Source of the DNA: Przewalskia tangutica
Lineage: Eukaryota; Streptophyta; Magnoliopsida; Solanales; Solanaceae
Assembly (NCBI GenBank): GCA_029844215.1
Contig: CM056728.1
Coordinates: 62,597,789 to 62,661,788, forward strand
DNA length: 64,000 nt
Direction of reading: 5' to 3'
The notes under the pieces are model-generated. The model did no database searches. It saw only the letters and a list, made by a program, of their open reading frames with translations, and had not been told where the DNA came from. Shown piece by piece: positions 46,302 to 57,515 of the stretch. Numbering within the stretch: the first letter of the stretch is position 1; each line of letters begins with the position of its first letter. The translations under genes were made by a program, and so were the position numbers.

Positions 46302-48928
46302 TGTCACGACCCGACCCCGGATCCGTGACCGGTGCCTTAACCCGGGCACCCTTGTGACACAACATCATAGAAAACTAGCGGAATATAAACTCATAATAAA
46401 CAACCATAATGATATAAATAGTCTAGCCCAAAATGGCTACCCCAAAAGTACATAAAACTGAACAGTTACATCCTTAAACCAACCAAGTTATGACAAGACT
46501 ACAGGCCTCTAAGAAGGAGTAACACTATGACGGGATAGGGCCCCGTCATGCCCCTGAATGTACAAAACATCAACAACACCAGGGAGAACCATACCAAAAG
46601 TCGAGCCTCCGAAGAAATGGAGCTCACGACACTGAGTAAAAGATCCTAGGAATGAGGATCTACCACACCTTTCACCTGCGGCATGAGCGCGGCCAGGAAG
46701 GGGGTCGATACCTGACGTACCAAGTATGTAAAACTGGAAAATACTATAGTAATATCATAAGTCAAAAATAAGCTGGAGTCATAGATAAAAATCAATTTCC
46801 TTGCACTGTGCCTTACTAACAATGAGAGTAACAAGTATAAAACTTATAGCATAAAAATAGGAGGCTCGCGATCAAAGCAGGTACCTCGCGTAGTATCATT
46901 AAGCTATCCTACTCCGGGACTATTTCACCCGCATGGGTCCTGTGGACCAGCGTGAGGTCATCCGCCTCGTCGTGGGACTATTTCACCCGCGTGGGACTAT
47001 TTCACCCGCGTGGATCCTGTGGACCCGCATGAGTACCATCGCCGTACTCGCGTGGGACTATTTCACCGCATGGATCACGTGGTCGGATCCGCGTGAGTGC
47101 AAGCGCGCACTCGCGTCATGGGTAGCAAATCCATGGCATAAATAATAACCGGGGTTTACCGTAATAATATAAATATATAACATAGCTCATCCGCTATCAT
47201 ACATAACATAAGCACTCTGCCTATCATATCATACATAAGCACTACCGCCTATCATATCACAACATAAGCACTACCAGGCCTATCATAACATAAGCACTAC
47301 CGCTTATCATAACATAAGCAAGTTAAGAAATCCTAACTTCTTATTAACATTATTAATATATCCTCTCATTTTAGTATCCTAAGGCACTAACATGTCTTTT
47401 AATAGAAAATCCGGGAATTCAACCCAAGTACCATGTACTTCTAACTTTTTAAGAAATAACTCTTTTTATACAAAAATTCCAAGATACTAATCACCATAGT
47501 ATCAAGTTACGATTTCTTTCAAGACAAGTCACATTCCCTTTTAGAAATATAATAGGCTTCTAAATCAAGTGACTTCATTTCCTTTAAAACCTTAGGCAAC
47601 CAATGCCTAAAAATCAATTCACCTTCCTTAGTTTCAAATCCTTTACCCGTACTTGTTTTAATTAGAGTAAACCTTTCTTTGTGAACCTTTCAAGAAAACT
47701 AATATAACCAACTTCCCATAAAGTCATTATATTAGCGTTATCCCTTTGTCAAATACATTTTCCCTAAATCCAAGGCACTTATACTTTTGAAATGAAACAA
47801 GTAGCATATACTTTTAAAACAAGTGAAAGATATCAAATCTTGTACGTCTACCGTACTACATAGGTACAACTACTCATGCTCAAGAGATAAGAAAGTTCCA
47901 CATACCTCTTCGGTCAATCCACTTGTTAATTCCAACTATCGCACGTAATACGTCAACCTATAATGACCATAATACGTTTATTAACTTCTAGTTTCAAAGT
48001 AGAATATTTCCAAGTTCAAGGATACTAATTCCTATGGAAAATTGGGCAGCATTTCCTTTGTTTCTACTCACTTTGCCACCTTTTCAAAGGCCGATTTTTA
48101 ACACTCAAACGCCATATTTAAGGCCCAACATCCAAACCAACACAAAGGGGATTACACACCTAAACTTGGGTGTGTAAAATTCTACCCCAAAAGTTATAAC
48201 AATTAATCTTAACAAGTTTAAGGTAATTTTTAGGCTACAACATGCTCACATAACCTCTTTAGCCAAATCCTTCATACCCAAAATACCCAAACCACATTTC
48301 TTGCATGCAATGACTCTAAGAGCATTATTTACTACCACACGTTCTTTCTTCTTAACATGCAACACTAAAAACTAATTATAAAGGAAGAATCATTACCTTA
48401 GGGCTTTAGCCAAAACTATTCCAACAATTTTTGCTAGCCTCCTTTTCAAGAATACCACCACAATAACCTCCACAAGCTTGCAAATAACTTTCCTTCTTAA
48501 CACCCTTTTCAGATTTTCCTTAAGCTTGGAGTTTCTCTTGATTTTCTAGAGAGAAGGGAGAGCTTTTTAGCTTAGAGAGAGAGAGAGAGAGATGAAAGAT
48601 GAAATATGACCAAGTCTTCAAGACTTGGTCAATATAAGGCATGCAACATTTCAGATGGGGGGGGGGGACACTTGTCACGCACCCATGACCTCTTTTAAAA
48701 CAAAACAGGCGTAAATTTCCACTAACTCGCAGATCCGCCTCGGCGCAAGACTGAAACTCTGCCGCTTTCAGGGACTTTTCCGGCTCGCGGCCTGCTTCCG
48801 GCACCGCTGGCTGAAACTTCAGCGACCCTCGATCTTCCGCGCCCTCGCAATCACCCGCTTGGCGCGGCCGCTCAGCGCGGCGCTGAGGCCCCTGACCGCG
48901 GTCCAGACCCGAACCACGGGGTATAACA
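46302..48928 (-). repeat. 5' LTR of element C
   Basis: Partner of 38734-41281, about 80 bp longer. Short TATCATAACATAAGC array at 47190-47315, palindrome 48608-48630, GA microsatellite 48575-48592. Confidence 0.93.
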
Positions 48929-48933
48929 TTTAA
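48929..48933. repeat. Right target-site duplication of C (TTTAA)
   Basis: Second TTTAA copy, followed by CCCCAAGTACTACATAC as in B's 3' LTR. Confidence 0.95.
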
Positions 48934-50496
48934 CCCCAAGTACTACATACTTCTACTCTTTAAAAAAATGACTCTTTTTCATATAAAACCTTTGGGCAAT
49001 TGATGCCCTAAAAATAATTTACCTTTCATAAATCAAGTCATTTGTCCTTACTTATCTTACTTAGAGTAAATCTCTCCTTTTAAACTTTCCATAAAGCTAA
49101 TAAACCAACTTCCCATAAAGTTGTTATATTAACCTTATACTTTAGTAAATTACATTTTTCCCATAACCAAGGGACTTATACTTTTTAAAACGAAACAAGT
49201 ATCATATACTTAAAACAAGTAAGGATATCCAATCTTGTACATCTACCGTACTATATAGGTACAACTACTCATGCTCAAGAGATAGGGAGGTTCCACATAC
49301 CTCTTCGGTCAATCCACTTGCTAAGTCGAAAATACCGCACGTAGTATGTCAACCTATAATGACCATAATACGTTTATTATCCTCTAGTTTCAACGTAGAA
49401 TATCCCAAGTGCAAAGTTACTAAATTCTATGGAAAATTGGGCAGCATTTGCTTTGTTTCTACATACTTTGCCACCTTTTTCAAGGCCGAATTCAACATCC
49501 AAATGCCACATTTAAGGCCCAACAATCCAAACATGTCAAAGGGGATTACACACCTAATCTTGAATGTGTAAAATTCTGCCCCACAATGTATAACAACTAA
49601 CTTAACAAGTTTAAGGTAGTATTTAGGCTACAACATGCTTACATATCATTCTTATCCAATCCTTTCATATCCAAACCATATTTCTTGCATGTAATGAATC
49701 TAAGAGCAATATTTACCACTACAAGTTCTTTCTTCTTCACATGCAACACCAAAAACTAGCTACAAGAGAAGAATTGTTACCTTAGAGCTTTAGCCAAATT
49801 ATTCCAAAAAATTTGCTAGCCTCCTTTCCAAAAACACCACCACAATAACTCCTACAAGGTTGCAAACAAGTTTCTTTCTTGCCACACATTTCAGATTTTT
49901 CTCAAGCTTTGATTTCCTCTTGATTTCCTAGAGAGAAGGGAGAACTTTTATTTTTAGAGAGAGATGAGAGCTTGAAGAATGACCAAGTCTTCAAGACTTG
50001 GTCAATAAGTAGTACATGCAAAATCAGATGGGGCACTTGTCACCTCCCATGGCCTTTTTTAAAATAAAACAATTCATATTTTTCCACTCACTCGCACGCC
50101 GCGCCGCGGCCTGCCAGATCCGGCATGGCCGAAACCTCTGCGACTCCCAGAACTTTCGCGCCGCGGCTCGCTTCCGCGCGGCTGCAACTTCAGCGAACTC
50201 AGATCATCCGCGCGGCCGCATCCGGCGCGGCCAGCTCTGGCCAGAAACACCTTCGTCCGATTGCGCATTGAACTTGTAACTCCCATAACTTTCTACTCCT
50301 ATGTCCTATCGACGAACAGTTGGTTGCGTTGGAAACTAGACTCAACGAACTACGTACTAGGCCTTTGAAACACCTAGGAACTCTCAATGTAACGGGTCAT
50401 AACCCACCTCAAAGTTGACTAAAAACCCGTCCGAAACAGTCCGTCAACCTATCCTTCTAAAATTTAAGTCTTACTCCCTTTCGTATGCTCTCACAC
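48934..50496 (-). repeat. 5' LTR of element B, second part, truncated
   Basis: Follows B's 3' LTR closely, keeps the 67 bp missing there, and carries the palindrome at 49981-50003. It ends near CTCTCACACACACATG instead of reaching GGGGTATAACA: about 30 bp of B's terminus are gone. Confidence 0.9.
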
Positions 50497-50551
50497 ACAC
50501 ATGTCCCCAATCTAGACCATACACTTGCTTGCATCCTAGCCCTTGATTTTC

Positions 50552-50560
50552 CTATAAATA
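50552..50560 (+). promoter_or_regulatory. TATA box of E 5' LTR
   Basis: CTATAAATACCCCC context, repeated at 56563 in the 3' LTR. Confidence 0.7.
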
Positions 50561-51900
50561 CCCCCTTGTTGCAAGACTTCTTCATCCACACTTGAATTAA
50601 TTTCCAAGACTTGAAATACTCCCTCCCCTTTGATAGTGTCTCGGCTTTGGCCCTTCCCCCTTGACCAAAAGTTGTCCAAAAATCCTTAAACTTTTAAATG
50701 TTCTTCCTTAAGGTGTTAGGAAGATTGTGAACCAAGTGTTAGAAAAGATTTCACACCCCTAGCCCATATACACCCCTTGGCCGAAACTTGTAGGTTTGGA
50801 ACCTAAGGTGTTCTTCACTTTTTGGAGTTGGATCTTGAAGAGAAGTTGGTTAGGAACTTCTAAGGGTTGCTTGGAGTGGATTGGAACGTAAGGAATTGGA
50901 GCTAAGAATTCCTAAGGATCAACTTTTAATCATTGGAAAATTTTGGGCTTATCGAGGTAATGATCTTTGTCCTTCTATTGTAATTGGAGATTACATGTTG
51001 TAGTAGTTTATAGTTGAGTATATGATGTATGGAATGAAGATTGAAAAGAAGTGTACTGTTTCGTATATTGTGGGAAGAATTTTACACGTCCAGTTAGACG
51101 TGTAATCCCCTTTGAGTTGTTGTATTATTGCACCTTAAATTTGGCATATTGACTATTGATATCGGGCCTTGAAAAAGGTGGAGGTACGTAGTTACAGGGG
51201 AAGTGCTGCCCGATTTTCCGTAGAATAAGAGACGTTTTACTTAGAAATATTCTACGAAGAGAACTAGAAGTTGATAGATGTATTGTGGTTGTTATATGTG
51301 GATATTCTACGTGCGGCATACTCGACTTGGCTAGTGGATTTAAGCCGAAGAGGTATGTGATTCTTCCTATTCTCTTGAGCATGATTATTTGTGAAATATA
51401 TAGTGCGGTAGACGCACGTGTGTTAAAGGAGTTGGATTTCCTTTTTGTGTCCTTGACTTGATTCTAAAGTTAAGTGACCTAATATGAAATGTTAAGGACT
51501 TGAATTGTGTTAAAAAGTTGTAAAACCTCATTCGTGAGTAATGGGTACTTAGTCTTTAAAAGAATAAAGTTATCTTGATTTCGGAAATGAGAATAAGTAT
51601 CGAACAAGCCATTGCAGCGTTAATAAAAGAAAATGTATCGACAATCAATTGAATTAAAATGAGTAGAATTCTCCATCTGCATAGAAGCTAAGATAAGACA
51701 AAATTGTATTACATTTTCTAGATCATGGCTGCTTTAATAAGATCATTATAAACAAGTATTGATTTCTTGATTTTTCCAAAGTAATAAACTTGATTTCTGA
51801 AAGAGAAGAGACTTGATAATTTGAAGTTATGAAGCTTAAACTATTTTAAAAGTATATCGTTACTTGACTTTAAAAAGGAGAAGTGTTTTCGTTTAAAAGG

Positions 51901-52010
51901 AAGGCATGGTATTGTCTTGATTTGGTTTTAAAAGAAGGCATGGTATTGTCTTTATTTGGTTTTAAAGGAAGGTGTGGTATTGTCTTGATTTGGTTTTAAA
52001 AGAAGGTATG
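51901..52010 (+). repeat. 34-bp tandem repeat in E LTR
   Basis: Units start at 51901, 51935, 51969 and 52003, each with AAGGYRTGGTATTGTCTT and TTTGGTTTTAAAAG. H's LTR has a diverged version near 8124-8190. Confidence 0.9.
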
Positions 52011-52387
52011 GAAGTTGTTTTGTTTTACTTAAAAATGATAGTTACTCTATTTTGATACTACGGGTATTAGCATCGTGTGACTTTTGTGAAAGAAATGGAT
52101 CTTTTTAAGGAGTTAAAGTACGTAGTACTTTGGGGTTAAAACCCGGATTGTTGGCATAAAATGTAAGTACCGTGTGTGAGTAACTTGCCTATGTTTTGCT
52201 TGTGATAGCCTTGTAATGATTTCTGAAGGTGTGGTAAGTTGGTTTGATAAGTAAACATGTTATGATACTACGAGCGTTAGTGTCTTGAGACTTTTTGTGT
52301 TAAGGGAGTTTTCTTGTTGTGCTTATGTTGTTTACGATAAGCCGGTTGTGTTTGTATTATATCACATACCCTCCTGACTTGTTATGT

Positions 52388-52630
52388 TGCCGCGGGTTAG
52401 CTACCCCCGATGCGAGGAATACCTCATGCGGGTCTATGTGACCTATGCGGGCTACGGTAGTCCAGGAATCACTCCAGGTGTGTTACGCCAATGCGAGGAA
52501 TACCTCATGTGGGTCCATGTGGCCTATGCAGATTGCGGGAGTCCAGGAAATGCCGCGGGTTAGCTACCCCCGATGCGAGGAATACCTCATGCGGGTCCAC
52601 GTGACCTATGCGGACTACGATAGTCTAAGA
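52388..52630 (+). repeat. GC-rich module array in E LTR
   Basis: Three units of GATGCGAGGAATACCTCATG with GGGTCYAYGTGACCTATGCG, about 80 bp apart; the best preserved copy of this array. Confidence 0.85.
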
Positions 52631-53542
52631 GTAGGACTCACACAATGATACTAAGGGCGACTGGCCCAACTTCGATCATTGGCGGTCTAGAAAGACCCGG
52701 CCGTCGTAATCTGATTTTATAGCATTGTTGGTACGGTAGGTTCTGGTAGCTGGCTTTCGTACTTGCCCCGGTCAGTTGATGATGTAGGCTGGTTCTGGTA
52801 GCTATGCCTTCGTACTTGCCCCGTACGGTTTTATGACACAGGTGGGACCTGGTATTCATGTGTACTCCTTGGTGTTATTATATCATTGACTGCCGACAGT
52901 GAGGAAGAAATTCCACGGGCATGATTGATATTGTGGGCGTGAGACCCATGGTTATATTTGAGTGATGACTTTGAGGGCGTGAGTCCCTGACTTGACATGA
53001 CTGCTTATATATTGTGTACTGTAGTTTGGTTATCATACATGTCTCCTATTTTATATAGACTGTTATGATTTCATTCTGATATTTTCGGCCACATACTGTA
53101 CTCGCCAGATCGACCTCCTTCGGGGGGCTGCGTTCATGCCGCAGGTAGAGGTACACCGGTTGTTGATCCTCGCTCATAGGATCACGGTTCTGCGTATTGG
53201 GAAGCTCCGTTTCTCCGGAGGCTTATCTTTGGTATAGATTCCCTGTCATTGTAGGTACTTGTACATTCAGGGGTATGGCGGGGCCCTGTCCCGTCATAGT
53301 TGTTATCAAACTCTTAGAGGTCTGTAGTACTGTTGTGAGTTGGGCTTGTAAAGGATGTAACTGTTCAGATTTTGATATATATATATATGCAGAAGGGTGA
53401 CCGTTTTGGTTAGCCTGTTTCTTATTTTGTATTGTTTCATGTCTATGAGTTTTTATTTCCGCTGATTTTCTCTGATGTATTATCACTAGGGTGCCCGGGG
53501 TAAGGCACCAGTCGCGGGCCCGAGGTCGGGTCGTGACAAAAG

Positions 53543-53554
53543 TGGTATCAGAGC
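53543..53554 (+). other. Primer-binding site of E
   Basis: TGGTATCAGAGC, 4 bp after the LTR. Confidence 0.95.
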
Positions 53555-53600
53555 AGTTAATCCTCGGAAAGTGTCTACAGACCGTATCTAGTAGAGTCTT

Positions 53601-53634
53601 GATTATCGGCGTGTTGTGCACCACACCTATAATC
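53601..53634 (+). promoter_or_regulatory. Leader stem-loop of E with GTGCAC loop
   Basis: Arms GATTAT/ATAATC and GGCGTG/CACACC (one extra C-A mismatch), loop TTGTGCAC, 46 nt after the PBS. Confidence 0.75.
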
Positions 53635-53744
53635 AGGAGGCTGCAGGATATTTAGGATTGGTTTCCATTCTTCTCACTCTGAGATCGTGCCTTAGAGCTG
53701 TGTTATAAGTTGGACCCCATCCGACGTATTCTTTTGTACCAGTT

Positions 53745-55026
53745 ATTCCTCTACGCAAGGCAACCAGGGCCCAGAGGGGCAGGGCAGCAGATGGAGCTGC
53801 GAGTAGAACACAGAGGGTTATCAGGGCACAGGCCCAGTCATTACTTGAAGTAGTACTTCATACGGGGAGTTCTGCGACGCCGCCAATTTCAAAGAAAGTT
53901 TAGCACAATGACAGCGATTTCTCACGAGGCCATGATATCTGAGCCTCCAGTTCCATGACCAGGAACAGAGGATATGAGTTACAAAGAGATAGCCCAGTTA
54001 CTAGTTAGAATTGTGGCGAGGCACGAGGACAGACGGGAGCCGGTAGTACCGGTGGCGCACCCCAGAGCCGATAGTTTGAGGCTTCGGGATTTCTTGAGTT
54101 GCAATCCACCAGAGTTCTATGGGTCGAGAGCTGAGGATGATCCTCAAGAGTTTATTCGACAGCTGCAGCGGATCATGAGAGTAATTAAGGCCTCAGAGGC
54201 CGAGTCGGTGGTACTGGGTTCTTATCGGCTGCGGGATATTGCAGTCAACTGGTTTGATTCATGGGAACTATCCCGGGGGGAGCATGCATTTCCAGCTGGT
54301 TGGGACAAGTTCTCAGAGGCGTTTCTTAACCACTTCTTGCCTCCACAGATGAGGAGAGCCCGAGTGGATAGTTTTATGATGTTGAGACAGAATGGGCGGA
54401 CGGTTCGGGAGTACAACATAGAGTTCGACTCATTAGCTCGGTATGCCCCCACTCTAGTGGCAGACATGGAGGATAGAGTGCACCGATATGTCACGGGACT
54501 TGACGATTATCTAGCAGAAGGTTGTACAGGAGTAGCTCTTCAGCCGGGCATGGACATTGCTGCGTGCGAGCTTATGCCTGAGGGTCGAGAACGTAGAGGT
54601 CGACGAAATGACCGAGATCAACGCAAGAGGGCCAAGACAGCAGGGTCTTTCGGTAACTTTCGAGGCGGACCGCCTCAGACGGAGGCTAGTTATGCACCTC
54701 CGCCAGTTCAGAGTGGTCCTCCACGGTCTTCAGGACGTCTGGGGTATTCAGGAGCAGGTCAGGGCTCCAAGGTTTCAGGTTTTTGGGGGAGTAGGAGTGT
54801 TAGCCAGATGAGGCCACCCCTACCTCAATGTGGCCGTTGTGGTAAACTCCATTATGGGGAGTGTCGTGCTAGTTTGGGAGATTGTTATACTTGTGGCCGA
54901 CGGGGCCATTTTGCAAAGGATCGTCCGACCAGAGGTAGCGCGGATGTAGAGACTCAGCCTTCGGGATCAGTGGCTGGTTCATCGCCTTCTTTAGCTATGC
55001 GCCCAGCAGGGCAGGATTATGATTAG
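53745..55026 (+). pseudogene. Gag of element E, mostly open
   Basis: The original start appears as ATT at 53745 (ATTCCTCTACGCAAGGC against the usual ATGCCTCCACGCAAGGC), followed by early stops. From an internal ATG at 53974 there is an uninterrupted 350-codon frame. It contains PPEFYGSRAEDDPQEFIRQL, ESVVLGSYRLRDIAVNWF, FLNHFLPPQMRRARVDSF, FDSLARYAPTLVADMEDR and VALQPGMDIAA, the retrotransposon gag core at about residues 45-200, then a basic linker. The zinc knuckle at residues 304-317 reads CYTCGRRGHFAKDR: the last Cys is Arg, so zinc binding should fail. The frame stops shortly after it, with no protease, so this is a gag-only element. It is the best template for judging frameshifts in the other copies. 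Confidence 0.92.
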
Positions 55027-55995
55027 AGCGACAAAAGGAAAGTGAAGCAATAGTTACCGGTATATCCTTAACCCTCTAGAGACTAGTATGCGTGATAAGA
55101 TGATTACATGTTGAGTGCTATGTACGGATAGTTTTGTGTAAAATTGTGATTTAGAAGCCTGGTTAGTAAAAAGGGGAAGTTTGGGTACATAGAGATTGTG
55201 AGCCTTAGAATTTTGATAACCATGGAGACCTTAGATGCGAGGCCGTCTTGAGTAAAAGATTTTTACGGGTGATCTTTTTCGGAGTACGTAGTATACATGG
55301 AGTATATTTTGTGTGATAAGTCCATAAGTAGTGTGATATGAAAGTGGGTAATTAAGCTAAGAAGACCACTAGGTTTTCATGACTTGAATAGTGAGATTGT
55401 TCCGGACCGGGAACAAGAGTTTGGTACGAAATGGGTCGGGTTGGGGCCAGATCGCGGGTCAACCCGCGGCCCGGAATGAAGTGAGGTAAGTTTGAGGTGG
55501 TCCCGCTAGGTGATAGGGTCACGAGGGTGCTAGGCCCAAGTTTAGGTAACCATTGTACGAGTTTGTGGATGCGTTCGACCAGAATCGGATCGTGAAGGTC
55601 GGGAATGGCCTTAAGGGAAATTGAAGCTAGTAATGACCAAGTTGGAGGGTGGTAACTCCAAGATGCTGAAAACTGAAGCAATGATGGAAAATGTGGTACG
55701 TGTACTAGAAAGAGTTTGGGTATACGAGAAGGGTACGTCGAGTAAGAAAAGAAGCGAACATGTGTTAAAAGAATGGAAGTGATCATTTTTTGTGAAGTGA
55801 AGATGTGAAGAGAGTATTCTTTAGACCATGGGTGAGAGCTTATAGTGTTGTTATACGCTTTAGAGGTGATTCCTCGATTGGCTTGGATTTAAGTATTGCG
55901 CGTGTGTTATATTATGGCCATATGTGGCATAATTGGTTTTGTAAGTATAGTAGTGAAGACTATACCGGCGCATGTGTTTTTGGAGACTTAGAAGG
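55027..55995 (+). other. 3' non-coding block of E
   Basis: About 1 kb without a convincing frame, related to the blocks in A, H and J. It includes GCGGGTCAACCCGCGGCC (a self-complementary stretch) and the segment into which H's integrase piece falls (near 55575-55635). Confidence 0.75.
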
Positions 55996-56014
55996 AACAT
56001 TCGGGACGAATGTT
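55996..56014 (+). promoter_or_regulatory. PPT-adjacent hairpin of E
   Basis: AACATTCGGGACGAATGTT, perfect 8-bp stem. Confidence 0.8.
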
Positions 56015-56017
56015 TGT

Positions 56018-56030
56018 AAGGGGGGAAAAA
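56018..56030 (+). other. Polypurine tract of E
   Basis: AAGGGGGGAAAAA directly before TGTTACACC. Confidence 0.88.
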
Positions 56031-57002
56031 TGTTACACCCCGTAGTTCCAGGGTATGTATGTGAGGACGTACGTACGATAATACGACATTAAGATTGGAA
56101 AGGAAGAAAGATTTGATTTTTCGACGGAAAATTTTCCAGATTTTGTGAAGGAAAAAGGTTCGTAAATGGGAATTGGATTCCCAGATTTGGTATTTGGAAT
56201 TCTCAGAATATTAGAGAATTATGGAATTTTATTTCCAGATTTGTTCACGTGGGGCCCACGGGGAAAATTTACGGTTTTGTGGGGCCCACACTGTTTTCAA
56301 GATTTTGGCCATTATGGATATATCCGGAAGATGAAATATTTTGGACGAATAGGAGGGCGACACGTGTCACCCCCTTAGGTGGCCATGGTGGCCGAAATTG
56401 GTGGGACAAGTGGCTAGCCACTTGTCCATGTTGGCCGAAATGGTGAGACAAGTGGCAAGCCACTTGTCTCAAGTTTTTGTGGAACATGTGGTTTGTGGGG
56501 ACCACACACACATGTCCCCAATCTAGACCACACACTTGCTTGCATCCTATCCCTTGATTTCCCTATAAATACCCCCTTTTTGCAAGACTTCTTCATCCAC
56601 ACTTGAATTAATTTCCAAGACTTGAAATACTCTCTCCCCTTTGATAGTGTCTCGGCTTTGGCCCTTCCCCCTTGACCAAAAGTTGTCCAAAAATCTTTAA
56701 ACTTTTAAGTGTTCTTCCTTAAGGTGTTAGGAAGATTGTGAACCAAGTGTTAGAAAAGATTTCACACCCCTAGCCTATATACACCCCTTGGCCGAAACTT
56801 GTAGGTTTGGAACCTAAGGTGTTCTTCACTTTTTGGAGTTGGATCTTGAAGAGAAGTTGGTTAGGAACTTCTAAAGGTTGCTTGGAGTGGATTGGAACGT
56901 AAGGAATTGGAGCTAAGAATTCCTAAGGATCGACTTTTAATCATTGGAAAATTTTGGGCTTATCGAGGTAATGATCTTTGTCCTTCTATTGTAATTGGAG
57001 AT
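56031..57002 (+). repeat. 3' LTR of element E, first part
   Basis: TGTTACACCCCGTAG onward, TATA box at 56563, donor-like site at 56967/56968. It breaks at GTAATTGGAGAT where G begins; the rest should follow G beyond the window. Confidence 0.93.
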
Positions 57003-57469
57003 GTTATACCTCGTAGTTCTGTCCATACGTGTGAGAGCGTACGAAAGGGAGTAAGACTTAAAATTTTCGAAAGATAGGTTGGTGGATTGTTTCGGACAGG
57101 TTTTTAGTCAACTTTGAGGCTGGTTATGACCCGTTACATTGAGAGTTCCTAGGTGTTTCAAAGGCCTAGTGCGTAGTTCGTTGAGTCTAGTTTCCAACGC
57201 AACCAACCGTTCATCGATAGGACATCAGAGTAGAAAGTTATGGGAGTTACAAGTTCAGTGCGCAGTCGGACAGAAAGGTGGTTGATCGGGAGCCACGTGG
57301 CGCGCGCGAGAAAGTTAGGAATCGGCAGAGGTTTCAGTGTGGCGCCTGCAGCCGAGGCGGGTTCTGCGAAGTTGAGTGGAAAAATCTGAACTGTTTTGTT
57401 TTAAAAAAAAACCATGGGAGGGTGACAAGTGTCCCCCCCCCCCATCTGATTTTGCATGTACTACTTATT

Positions 57470-57492
57470 GACCAAGTCTTGAAGACTTGGTC
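57470..57492. promoter_or_regulatory. LTR palindrome, G copy
   Basis: GACCAAGTCTT, one base, AAGACTTGGTC, 26 bp before the TATA-like site. Confidence 0.7.
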
Positions 57493-57515
57493 ATTCTTCA
57501 AGTTCTTCTCTCTCT

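Larger units (their letters stand above)
38734..48928 (-). mobile_element. Element C: complete pol-bearing chromovirus inserted in B's 5' LTR
   Basis: LTRs 38734-41281 and 46302-48928, internal region of about 5.0 kb, TSD TTTAA. Same family as B and G by LTR sequence. Pol domains are present but frameshifted. Confidence 0.95.
10257..50496 (-). mobile_element. Element B: pol-bearing chromovirus with three nested insertions
   Basis: Left end TGTCACGACCCG at 10257; right end lost in a deletion near 50496. Without A, D and C it is about 10.5 kb: 3' LTR, PPT, chromodomain-INT-RNaseH-RT-PR-gag (reversed), leader, PBS, 5' LTR. It was inserted in E's 5' LTR; the left TSD candidate ACAAG (10252-10256) cannot be matched because the right border is deleted. 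Confidence 0.9.
50497..53538 (+). repeat. 5' LTR of element E, second part
   Basis: Resumes E's LTR at ATGTCCCCAATCTAGACC, about 95 bp further on than where B entered. TATA box at 50552-50560, donor-like site at 50956/50957, a 34-bp array at 51901-52010, GC-rich modules at 52388-52630, and end GGTCGGGTCGTGACA. Confidence 0.92.
9877..57002 (+). mobile_element. Element E: gag-only LTR retrotransposon hosting B and cut by G
   Basis: Pieces visible: 5' LTR 9877-10256 and 50497-53538, internal region 53539-56030, and 3' LTR 56031-57002 continuing beyond the window after G. B split the 5' LTR and G split the 3' LTR. The internal region is only about 2.5 kb and codes for gag alone, matching the TR-GAG type of non-autonomous element. 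The first LTR bases read TA rather than TG. Confidence 0.88.

Noticed and set aside
48520..48939. 139-codon frame in C's 5' LTR
   Set aside because: It lies in the GC-rich outer end of the LTR, overlaps the promoter region, and is disrupted in the partner LTR.
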